From Dimorphilus gyrociliatus (taxonomy: Eukaryota > Annelida > Polychaeta > Dinophilidae): a stretch of 64,000 nucleotides of DNA. Position 1 is the stretch's first letter. Every line of letters starts with the position of its first letter. Location: positions 124,001 to 188,000 of the forward strand of contig CAJFCJ010000010.1 in NCBI GenBank assembly GCA_904063045.1. Direction: 5' to 3'. Position numbers and translations under genes: made by a program. The notes below the pieces were generated by a model. It saw only the letters and a program-made list of their open reading frames with translations, was not told the origin of the DNA and did no database searches. Of this stretch, positions 1 to 11,100 are shown piece after piece.

Positions 1-2457
1 AACGTTAGGTGGTGGGGGTGAAAAAAAAGGGGAGGGAAAATGGGAGTGTTGTAAAAGACGGAGGAGGGGGGGATAGGTGGGAGTGCTACAATATATATAA
101 ATTTATATATATGCAAGTAACAGGGGGACGGAATAGGCGGGAAAAGTTGTTATGGAAAAGAGCCTAACTGACGGGAAATGCGGGACATATTAAAGCCTAT
201 AAAAAGAAGAGTTTGAAGGGATCAATATTCGACGTATAAAGGCCGTCCATCATCGTTCTACCTAACAATAAGGGACGGAAAAGACAATTTTACCTTTCTT
301 TTTTATATATAAATAGGGTATACTTAAAGCGTATTTTTATCGTATTTGTAAACACAGTCGCCTAAATCAAGAGTTTAGAAGGTGTAAAAAGGAGAGTGGA
401 TGAACGAAGATAGAGAGAGAGAGAGAAAAGTGAAGGAGAAGCGTTAAAATAAAAATTCTTAGTTTACTAGTAGAGAGTATTTGTAAGTTGTAAAGGAAAA
501 TTTTGGAGATTATTTCGGTCAATTTATTCTTTTATATATTGTTAAATAGATATTATATTAGAAAAAACTGGTATATAGTTTGGACTATTGCTAATTTGAA
601 TCGATAATTCTACTAATACTTAAAAGTCTTACTAATATAATAATCATAGTAATAATAGTAATAACAATAATACAGTATTAATAGGTTTGAAACTGATTCT
701 CTTTGATATATAGAATTTCGTTTAGGGTCAATTTTATCAGTATTCTTTAAAAACAAATACTATTTTTAGATTAGATGAAACTTATCGGGAATAGAGAAAT
801 ATGAAGCACGTGACTTCCACTCTACATACTTATAATAATCAGAGTATAAAAGTCATACATTGTTTACGCATATTGTGTATAGTAATATGACCAATATATA
901 ATACCGTACTAAGGGATAGTTTACACCTACCTATATAGACTCAACAAATATATAATCAAATTTAGTCACGTGACTCGGCTGTTACGATAGTTATAGATAA
1001 CATACGCTATATTTCCCACGTAGGCCTTTCTACATCATACTTATGTGTATAGCGTCTTGAATAGAGATTAAAAAAGAACCTGATCAATCATAAAACGGAA
1101 ATGTATGTCAACCTCTTCCCTATGGTGACAATTGCCTTAACCGCAAAACTAAATATAATCCCTGTTTCAAAGGAAAAAGGAAAAAGGAATATATAGAGAA
1201 GAACCAATTCCAATCCCCTTAGAACCAAGCGAAAAATCTCTATAGGTTTTGAAGAAGGTTAATTAAACGGTAAAAAAAAATATTTAAGTAGGTCATTCAA
1301 TTTTTACACTTTTATAGCGTACATTCAGTGACGACGGAATAGTCAGCATTCCAAAAAGAATTTCTGAAGAAACCGCATACTCTTTTCACGTGTTTATCTT
1401 ACCAGAAAACGAGTCTTTACAAGTTGTACGTATTACTATGGAACTATCAAGACTTTGAATAAACAAATTAATAAGACACGAAGTCGAGTGGAGAGGTGAA
1501 AGAGCTGGGAGAAACATAAAGAAGAAAACAAAGGAAAGAATATATACAAGGTGATTGCAATAATTTTTTCCCACTCCCTTAACTTAAGATAAAACACGCA
1601 TAAGATACGTCGTTAAGATACTGAACCATAGTAAATAAATATGCTACTCGACACAATTCATCATTATTCTTTATTCTTCGTCCCTACTATCGAAGGTATA
1701 CGATAGCTACATGTGCGTACAATGTATAATAGAAATGTGCGTATTTTCAAATAGACGCCAGCCTAAAAAGAATTTATGGGATGTCTGAAAAATCCATTTG
1801 GTTCTGTAGACCAGCTATTGCAGGAAAAGCGATAAGTTGTACTCACTCATTCGCACTGTAAAACTATATACGGGTAGCGTGTAATTGGGTATAATAATAT
1901 GCCTAAATGATTTTTATAAACACTAGTTTAATATTGATAAAGTATGACGTAGATGTGGGAAACTGCTTTAGAAGGAAGCTTATTAGGGCAGTGGTTAGTG
2001 AGAAATAAAGTACAAATCACAGTAAATTATAGTATTATACACATAAATAAATACGTGTACAGTATTTATAAGATAATTTACAAATTGTAAGTTTATTAAT
2101 AATATAAGCAAAAAGAGAAAAGAATGGAATATATGTAACCCAATTACTAATTTCAATTTATTTTGTATAATAATTAAGGTTGATGAGGGATTCAATTCGA
2201 TTTAATTATATTCATAATCAGGCCTTATTTACATCCGACACATATCGTAACAGCTCGTCATTAATAGTACAATTTGTATATATATGTATACTTCTAAATA
2301 TAGGCTGTGGTTGAATAATTACTTAAAAAACGGTATTCTGTTGATAAACTTATTATATTTCAAGTATAGTAAAGGGAACAGACTACCGTTACTTATGTTA
2401 CATCTGTTCACGTTACAAACAGTAAGGGAAAGTTTGAAGAGAAGGAGGAAGAATTGA

Positions 2458-2488
<31 letters not shown>

Positions 2489-2880
2489 AATAATGAAAAA
2501 GAAAGGAAGGATAATTTAGTATTTTATGTATATAGATAAAATGTAATATATACAAAATATGGTAATTAGTTTACTCACCAACTATCCTTGTTCTTCTTCC
2601 TATTTCAATATTACTTTTATCGCATGTTTTAGTGAGTTTATAAGTTGAATAACTTCCGATTACACAAGTCATCATTTTGAATCAAAGTATCTTTTTTTGT
2701 ATAGATGGGAAGTTGAATAAAAATGACTACTAAGTAAAGTTTTTATTTCTCTTCTCGGTCTTCTTAACGATGTGTTTAGGTTGAAAGAGTTTAAAAATTT
2801 ATCTCTTTTACCCGATAGCTATTTACAAGAGGTAGAACGTTCGATTTCAATGAATTTTTAATGGAATACAATTTATATTG
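1..2880. other. AT-rich non-coding stretch
   Basis: No open frame here reads like a conserved protein. The stretch is low-complexity A+T with a 26-base GA microsatellite at 2459-2484. CACGTG E-boxes occur at 807-812, within a perfect GTCACGTGAC palindrome at 965-974, and at 1387-1392. It could be intergenic, or a long first intron of a gene leaving the window on the minus strand from the GC-rich patch at about 2.9 kb. Confidence 0.6.
2459..2484. repeat. (GA)13 microsatellite
   Basis: A perfect GA dinucleotide run of 26 bases in non-coding DNA. The simple sequence is seen directly and no function is implied. Confidence 0.95.
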
Positions 2881-2884
2881 TTCA

Positions 2885-2955
2885 ACGAACGCGGCCGCCG
2901 CCGAATCGATTGTAAGGCGCCGATTCTTCTTCTTAGGCGCGCATGCGCAGTCGAA
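2885..2955. promoter_or_regulatory. GC-rich patch with perfect NRF1 site
   Basis: A sharp GC-rich island in an AT-rich background. It contains GCGGCCGCCGCC and, at 2938-2949, CGCGCATGCGCA, which fits the published NRF1 consensus YGCGCAYGCGCR at every position. Such patches mark housekeeping promoters. No coding exon begins nearby inside the window, so it would serve a 5' non-coding exon or a gene extending out of the window to the left. The promoter role is inferred. Confidence 0.5.
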
Positions 2956-3000
2956 TACGCTGCCAGCGTACTAGTGCTTCCATCTCTCATCGACTAGGCC

Positions 3001-3942
3001 TACCGCTAAAAACCACCAAAATACTAAGCTAAACACGGTAGCATTTGTTGCTTAGTAATCTATTTGATATAAGATTCATTCGAATGACTCACATGTGTTA
3101 ACATAAGATTTTAGTCACCTTTCCGCTTTTCAAAAAGTGATTTAGATGTCTATTAATGATACCAATTCAAGGTTATTTTCCCTCTTCACCTCTCAGTGAC
3201 GTTATCATTATTTTCTTTTCATACTGTTGTTTCTTCAAAATAGACAAGATAGAAGAGGAATGAAAATTGCTTACGTCTTAAGAATGTAACGAAACGTCCT
3301 TTTTTCAAATGAAAGAAGCGTAAATGACGCCCATTTTCGTATTTAGAGGTATGCGATTGAGATGATTAAGAACATTCTTTACCAATGATAAAAACGGCTG
3401 ACAGATGTACAGGGGTAAAACAGCATTCTGAAAGGAGGAATGCACATGCCTAGTAAAGCAGTCGATGCCCTTTTATTTAAACATCAAAAACAACAACATA
3501 AAAAAGAAGAAGGAATGAGACATAGCACCTGTTTCAAAAGTGCATTTCTTCGGGAAAAAAACAAATAAATAACCTTGATATAGTAAGGTTAATTTTCCTT
3601 TAGATTGATTGATTACTAGGAAGTAGCTTAGAGGGAGGTCTAGTCGCTTTGTTATATAATTCACAGCTTAAAAACGCATCCTTTCAACTCCCCGAAAATA
3701 TATTTCATTTCAAACGCCTACAATACTGATTAATCTATCGGAAATAGACTCCTTGTTTATAGTGTATTAAATATTTAAATTATAGTTTTCTTTTCTATTC
3801 TATTTCTTGACTATTTAGAATGTCATTATCGTTTGTACTTAATACGTGATATTATTTTTATATGCTATATATGCTATATATATATACATTATATATATAT
3901 ATATATACTGTATACATTTATATATATATGTATTTTATATAC
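3001..3942. other. Non-coding; includes TA repeat
   Basis: Downstream of NARS2 (which is read on the minus strand). I see no coding signal. The distal half holds NARS2 3' UTR and a degenerate TA repeat (about 3862-3936). Confidence 0.6.
3862..3936. repeat. Degenerate (TA)n tract
   Basis: A run of alternating T and A interrupted by single bases. It includes the odd palindrome TATACTGTATA at 3904-3914, which recurs elsewhere in the window. It lies immediately 3' of the NARS2 stop codon, so it is probably transcribed as 3' UTR. Confidence 0.85.
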
Positions 3943-5812
3943 CTACATAGTTATACTATTGTCATAAGATCTGGGAAATGGCACAATATCTTTTATATTC
4001 TTTATTCCAGTTAGGGCTTGCAGGAAACGATCGAAACCTATTCCCAATCCACAATGTGGAACTGAACCGAATCTTCGCAGATCCAAGTACCATTCAAAGG
4101 CTTCAATATTCTTAATACCACTTTCTTCCATGTTTCTCTTTAAATTATCAATGTTATCTTCTCTAACGCTTCCGCCACATACTTCACCCACATGCGGATA
4201 AAGAAGATCAACATTCTTTACGGTCTTACCATCGACGTTTCTTTTCATGTAGAATGGTTTCAAAGCGATAGGATATTCTTCAACAAATACGGGACATTGA
4301 TTACAATGGCTTACTAGGAACCTTTCGTGTTCCTTTCCAAAATCTTCTCCCCATTTTGGGACGTAATCAAACTGTTTTCTATGCTTCTGTAAGATTTCGA
4401 CAGCTTCTGTATACGTCATGCTATTCCATGGAGAATATATGATTATCAACTACAAGCCAGGCACTTAGAATAGAAAAAACAGTCATCTTACCCCTGATAG
4501 CTCTCTTTTGCAATTGCATCGACAGTTTTCATTAAATCCTCGACTTCGCTATGTTTCCATAAATATTTCAAATCCTTTTCATGCTTATCAATCAAGTTAT
4601 CAACCGTTTCGCTTAGTAAGGCGTCCACAAGATCTGTTACTTCGTGAAGGTCATCACAAAATGCCATCTCAATTTCGAGCATATAAAACTCTGACAAGTG
4701 ATGGCGAGTCTTACTATGGTCCGCTCTTAAAATAGGACCAAAAGTAAAAACTTTTGGTATAGCGCTAAATTAGAAATATAGAATTAAGTTAAGAATCATA
4801 TTAATATTCTATTATAAGTTACAGTAAACTTTTAACATGAAAAAAGTGTACTTACTGCGAAAGAGCTTCAAGGTGAAATTGGGCAGATACGGTTAAAAAT
4901 GACGGCTTATCAAAAAATTCTTTATTTTCATGAGCTACAGCTTTAAAAACATATCCAGCACCTTCGCAATCATTCGTTGTCATAATTGGTGTATGCACTT
5001 CGTAAAATCCCTCATCCTTTATTGATAAATTAATAGTTAACAAACTTAGTTACGCCTATTTCAAGGTCACTTCTTTCAGATACCGTTAAATAGGATCTTA
5101 AATCTCGACTAGCTTCGTGGCGAAGTCTCAGAACAGTACCATCAAATTTATTTCTAGGTCTTAAGTGTTGAAATTGCCTTCTATATTCAATATCATGCAT
5201 TTTCTTTGATTTGAATGGATAGGCCTATTGTTTGTGAAAAAGGAAAATGATATATTTTTATTGCAAATAACAAATATTATGTAGTAATAAGCTACCTCTG
5301 GATCGCAAGAACCCAAAACTTTTACTTCTTCAACGCTTAATTCAACCTCTTGCTTGTCATAAGGACTCCTAACTAAACGACCTTTTGCCTCAACACTACT
5401 TCCATACGTTAAGTTGCTAATAAAGATAAATTTCATAACGATTAAGTGCTACCGATGGCAATAAGCTAGAAATTCTAGATAGTATAAAACTAACGGAATC
5501 GGAAGATCGTCTAAGGCGACTATCTGCAGGTCATCGGTTGTTGTTCCATCTTGTAAATGGAGAAAGGTGACATTCTTGTGCTTTCTTATTGAAGAGATCC
5601 ATCCCTAAGAAAGCAAAAACAAAATGACTCAATCTCTTGAGAAGTCAGTCTTCGTATTTCATACTAACCCTAACAACAACGTCTTCTGTAGGAGGGTTTT
5701 CATTTAACGATTGAACAACTGTGCATATCTTTGGTTCTCTAACCATAAAAGAGGATGTATCTGTGCAAAAGCGTCGTGTTGTCGTTAAGCATTTCCGAAG
5801 TAGACGAAACAT
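3943..5812 (-). CDS. NARS2: Mitochondrial asparaginyl-tRNA synthetase
   Basis: Class IIb aminoacyl-tRNA synthetase charging mitochondrial tRNA-Asn. I join seven exons in one frame: 5812-5669, 5604-5495, 5416-5296, 5224-5084, 5016-4856, 4764-4492, 4420-3943, giving 475 residues (human NARS2 about 477). Seen: an N-terminal OB-fold anticodon domain (residues about 40-125, [20 protein letters not shown]), class II motif 2 ([20 protein letters not shown]) and motif 3 near the C-terminus ([15 protein letters not shown]). The C-terminal [10 protein letters not shown] and SYTEAVEIL-type segments match NARS2 rather than cytosolic NARS1. I chose the start at 5812, not the later in-frame ATG at 5746, because it adds [16 protein letters not shown], a basic residue-rich, acid-free mitochondrial presequence. 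Introns are 61-91 bases. PET100, also mitochondrial, lies upstream on the same strand. Confidence 0.93.
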
Positions 5813-7390
5813 TCTTGATAAAATAATAATAATAGATGTTATCTACCATTTCATGTGGGAACTGTTTTACTTTAAATGTAACATAATCCACTGACAATTG
5901 AATTTTACTATATCGCTCAATTCTACATTCTATAATGATAACAACCAATATACAAAAAGAATACCTTATAAAACCATGAATATATCCCTAACTATATGAT
6001 CTAAGAAAAATTTTAAATGACTAATAGCAAATCGTTCAGGTCTTTTTTTATAATCTTTTCAGAATGACACTAAGGATGAAAATAAAAATCGAATATGATT
6101 CCAATTGAAGACATCGCATTCTCCCGTTTTTTTTTACTGAACAGCAACTTGAAACAATGAAATTATCTTTATTGTTTCCCTAATAAGTCAGCTGATTCGT
6201 AACGGAAATTTTTGGTTTTATTTTTCATAATATATTGCTCCACTTTTCTTTTTTTAGATCTATTTGATATTGACCTACTTCTTTAATGGACGTAACAATT
6301 TAATAAATATCATCGGTAAAGCTAAATTATCCAGATACACCCTCTTCTCTCTTCTATACTATCGAAAAGTGTGCATCTTCTATTAATAAGCTTTCTATTT
6401 CGAATCAAAAAGCGAGGCGAAACTGTAACTGTTTAGTAACAAAAAGTCAACTAAAAGAATTACAGTAGAAATGCCACATAATTTCATAGAATTTATGGTC
6501 AATTTATTATTAAATTGAAATTAAACAGACCCATAAAAGTGATCAAATTAAAAACAACTATTTTATTATAAATACCCCTGTAATAATTCAATAAATCATC
6601 TACCATTGTTTGTAAACGACAAACTGAGAAAGAATGGCACTTTTTACCGTTTGTTTGAGAATCTTAATAAAAAAAGTCTAGCAAATAAACTTAAAAGAGG
6701 AAATCCAATGTAAAGCTTACAACATACAGACATTTAATCATAGCCTGAAAAAACGTGATAAGTTTTGATTGACACTTTTCACTTTTCATCATAAGTGTTG
6801 TTTCTTTTAAATATAAAAGTATTCCAATTTGCTGTAAAACTAAATGTAAAAGATACTATCTGCTAAAATATATATGATTATTTTACTTCTATCTTAGATA
6901 GGGTATATCGGTCATTCAACTTTCTATATCCAAAGAAAACAACCTAAAGCTCTGTTCTTCTCCCTCCCCTCCCTTCCTTATTTCTTTATATTTGTAGAAA
7001 TATTCTTCCTTTAGTCTAAATATTTTGAAAGTAATAAAAGTAAAACTATTAATGATATTCTAAAAAAAATAATAAGAAAATTGCATTCCTCTTTACTCAT
7101 TCTTCGTCTATTTTTATTATTCTTTATATTCGTTTGTTGCGTCAAAGTCATATAAAGAGGAAGAGTTGAGGTTGTAAAATTATATTTAAACGACTTTATA
7201 GTCTGGTCTAACCTTGAAAAGCATATTTGATGTATTAAATAAAAAATATATACATCTTTTTCATTCTTAATGCTGTTTTTTTTTAAATAAAAAAACAAAT
7301 ATGAAGAAAATATCAATGGATGATACTTTTTTAAGAGTTTCATAACAATAAAAAGTTTATATTTTCTTCTTACGTTTTGCTAAACTTTAT
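5813..7390. other. Spacer between PET100 and NARS2
   Basis: AT-rich DNA without a credible gene. Open frames here (for example on the minus strand at 7011-7343) are lysine/asparagine/phenylalanine-rich and lack recognisable domains. It should contain the NARS2 promoter and the PET100 3' UTR; AATAAA overlaps the PET100 stop region on the minus strand. Confidence 0.6.
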
Positions 7391-7904
7391 TTATTTTCCT
7401 TTAAATTGGTCTTCTAATTGTTTTTGCCTTTTGTCTTCCAAAAACATTATTGTATCCTTTATTGCTTTTAACTGTTGGGATAACATTTGCAATTTAATGC
7501 ATAAACCGATAGATATTTTATAAACTATTAACAAAATTCATTCGATTGCTTACATTTTCAGCACTATCTGGAGGATATAATTCTTTCTGTGACAAGAAAT
7601 AAAAAGAAACAAGAAAATGTAGCCTTTTTTTGCTTTTTCGCATATTTCATTTGTTACAAACGTACCCTTTTTTTAACAGTCCATTCTTCGAAGAATTCGG
7701 GTTGATTATATAACCAAAAAACGGTAATTGGGAATGCCATATATATACTCATCTGTACGCAAGAAAAAGTGTGCAACGCAATTAATGATCCAATCGAAAT
7801 TAGGAAAATTGTTCAATAATATTAGTGATGTTGGAAAAGCATACAACTATTTTTTGAAATGAAATATTAGTAACCTTTAAAGCTTCTAATCTCCAATTTC
7901 CCAT
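7391..7904 (-). CDS. PET100: Cytochrome c oxidase assembly factor PET100
   Basis: Small inner-membrane chaperone of complex IV assembly. Four short exons join in frame: 7904-7875, 7752-7666, 7586-7554, 7471-7391. They encode 76 residues (human PET100 about 73). Seen: the N-terminus MGNWRLEALKMSIYMAFPIT enters a single membrane segment (MAFPITVFWLYN), then QPEFFEEWTVKKRKELYPP, then a charged coiled tail ending KQLEDQFKGK. The order and the F-W..NQ.E.FE and KREL.PP signatures are those of PET100. All exons are shorter than 100 bases, so simple ORF scanning misses it. First donor is GTTACT (weak); the other three splice junctions are standard. The start codon is 196 bases from the start of the divergent LRR gene, so they likely share a promoter region. 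Confidence 0.88.
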
Positions 7905-8100
7905 GATGAAAAAGTAGTAAATTATATTGTAAATATGAAAAGTTCTCTATAAATTTTCAAGGAGACCAAAATTTTAGCGATCAAGATACCATACTATAAT
8001 TACGAATTTTTCTAGAAGTGAATTTCGATAGTTCAGTATCTTTGATTGTTATTCGTAACTATATACAGAAAAACACTTGACATGCTTTGATAAAGAAAAA
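7905..8100. promoter_or_regulatory. Shared PET100 / LRR-gene promoter region
   Basis: 196 bases between two divergent start codons. I see no TATA box at the expected place and no GC-rich element. The promoter call rests only on gene arrangement. Confidence 0.4.
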
Positions 8101-11100
8101 ATGCCCGTAACTTATAAAGTAATCAATTTAACTAAATTTTTATTAACTAATCCTAATAATTAAATTGGTTTCTTTAGTTATTAAAGGAGAGATCAACAGG
8201 AGAATTGGATATTATTGAATATCTCGATTTAACATCAGCAGGAATAGGTAGGCCTAATTGTTTTAAAAAATTGTATATTTTGATTATATATTAATAATTT
8301 CTATTATCTTTTGTCAAAATGATATTAAAAACCAAAAGCTTATATTGATGAATTGGATTTTTGTTCAAATTTGAAATATCTAGATGTTAAAGGGAATAGT
8401 ATTGATATTGTAACAAACTTAGAGTCTTGTACCGAATTGTGGCATTTGGACCTTTCCTGCAATCAGGTAGGTATACTTTATGATAATTAATTAATAGAGA
8501 AAAAAAATAATGTTAATCTTATTGCAAAAAGATAAGAAACGTTGATTCTCTATCGGATTTTGTTGCTTTTGGTTGTTTAAAACTAAATAATAATAGGTTA
8601 AACTGGAAAAATTTGGAAAAAATAAGAGGTTGCCATATAATAAGCTTAACACTTCAAGCTAATCCTTTAGAAAAGGATCCTCATTGTAAGAATTAAAAAT
8701 TTTGCTATTAATATACTATATTATGTAATATTATATATTATTCTTTATCAGATAGAAAACACGTGATAGATTGTTTCCCGTATCTATGGATGTTGGATGG
8801 AATATTTATTACAGGTATTTAAAATATATAGGCTATTATTGACAGGTAATATTTTAATTAATCTTACTTAACAAACAGCTGCTGAAAGAGAATACGTTTT
8901 CAATTTCTTTGAAAAGTCGGCATTATCTAAAAAACCAATTGTAATAAGATATCTTTAATACCTTTACTTTATTAAATAAATAGAATAAACAATCTATTTC
9001 TATTCTAGAGACATAAACTGTTACCATGGAAATTGAAAACTTTCTCATCAACCCATCAATCAAATTTAAATCATGGGATATTGGCAAATGAATATTTTAA
9101 GAATTTTCCACCTAAGGATATGTGCCATAATCATAGTGTGTATACATTTCATTACTATTTATTAATATTACATAATCCTAATGCTTTTCGTTTTCTTCTT
9201 CAATATAATAGTTATAGATATTAAAAAACTAAAATATATGATCAATGATACAGCACAGTATTTCGTAACAAAAGCCAGGTTTTTACTTTTTGCCTATAAT
9301 TAATAAATAGCCCTGTTTTCATTTCTCTCTACATTCAATTGTTTTTATTATAGAACTGGAACATTGGCGGAATTTTCTATCAACGAACTACCTGAATATA
9401 TGGATAATTTCTTTGAATTAATGATAACAACCCCAAAGTATTGGACATTGTTAATAACTACTATTCATGTAATATAATAACTAATGATATACAAAATTTA
9501 TAAATTCTTTCTACTATTTCATAGATATCGCTATGGTTCAATATTCCATTGGTCTGCTATGACAATATCTTTACAATGTTACACTTAAATGATAGGTAAC
9601 AATAATTAGCTTTATTGATTGAGTAGTATATTTTAATTAATGAATTATTTGCCATATTTTAGTGATTTGGATTTCAATACCATATTTAAATATCCTAAAG
9701 AGATCAGAGTATTAATAGGTGTTTTTCTCTTCAATTTAGTGAAAATTAAGAGAGACTCCGGCCAGGTTAGTTAATCAACTCCATTCACGCAATTATAATC
9801 AATAGTGTTTTTAATATGTTTTTTTATTAGAAGATGGATGTAAACGATAGGCTTTATACAACTTTATTCTATTCTAGTCTTATTCAATTTAAACTGTATA
9901 ATAAAGCAAAAAAGTGCTTGAACAAGGAGGATATGATTATGTAAATTTTGTTTTTGAATAAATATAGAAGTGTATAAGATATTTAATAGAAAATATTTCA
10001 GAGTTGAGAGGATTAAGAAATCTCTTGCTATTGAATTTTTGCCTTTATTCACCAACAGTTCGGTCTGCTTAAACCAAATTGAGGAGAGTAAAGGTAAATA
10101 TCTTCAATGTTGTGTACTCTCTTATAAGTTTGTGTTTAAGAGATATCGTCTTTACAGGTATTCAAGCCCTTGTATCTTCCGCTCTTGGGACTTTGGCGAC
10201 TAATCGAATTGAAAAACTTATTCAATCAATTCGTCAAAAGGTTGGATATTGATATAGAATAAGAGTCTTCTTCTTTTTTTCTTTTTTATATAAACTAAAT
10301 TTTGCCCTTCCTTCAATATTTAGGTTGAAGAGCATGAGATAATCTCAATCTTACATCAAACAGGATTGGCAATATGTCAAATATGTTTAAAAATCATATC
10401 TGATTTATCTTTAAAGGATATACAACCAAAATCAATTAATGTATATATCATTTATACTATTGTATATTTGCACACACCAAAGTATGAATTTTTACATAGA
10501 GACGATTCAATATCTATTTAAATAGTAACAATAAAAATTCAATAAGGCGTCTCTTTTTGCAAAAGAGACATTTTAAAGTTCAACCTTTAGTAGTACTACC
10601 TCTTTACGAAATAAATTTACAACAACGCGCCCCTTAGGAGTACTTAGTCCAAAAATACACAGTGTATATAATAGTATAGTACGTTGTACTTTGTAGAAAT
10701 TCATAATTTGGTGTATGCACGGTATATTTAACATAAAGATTACGAATAATATTTAATAGCCATTTCCTTTTTTTCCTATTTTGATTCGTAGAATGGAATT
10801 ATTAAATCAAAGAAAAGATTGATTGAAGCTATTCAAAAGTCAAATTATCACGAATCTGGTCTTAGTTTTCCAGAAAAGCCAGACAACGAAGTATGTCTTA
10901 ATGTTGAAAAATATTGCAGAAAATTTCCAGGTTCCTTAAAATTATAATACATTTTAAATGATCCTAATCAACTAACGTAAATTTCCGCTAACTCGTCTAG
11001 CCATTGGTGATAAGATAATGCTAGCTGCTCAGCAACTTGGGGTAATTTTGGCACTACCCGAACCTTTTAGGGCTATTGCCCAAAGAGATACTGTTTTGGC

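Noticed and set aside
7011-7343. 110-codon minus-strand frame
   Set aside because: Lys/Asn/Leu/Phe-rich, AT-driven; no domain and no splice partners.
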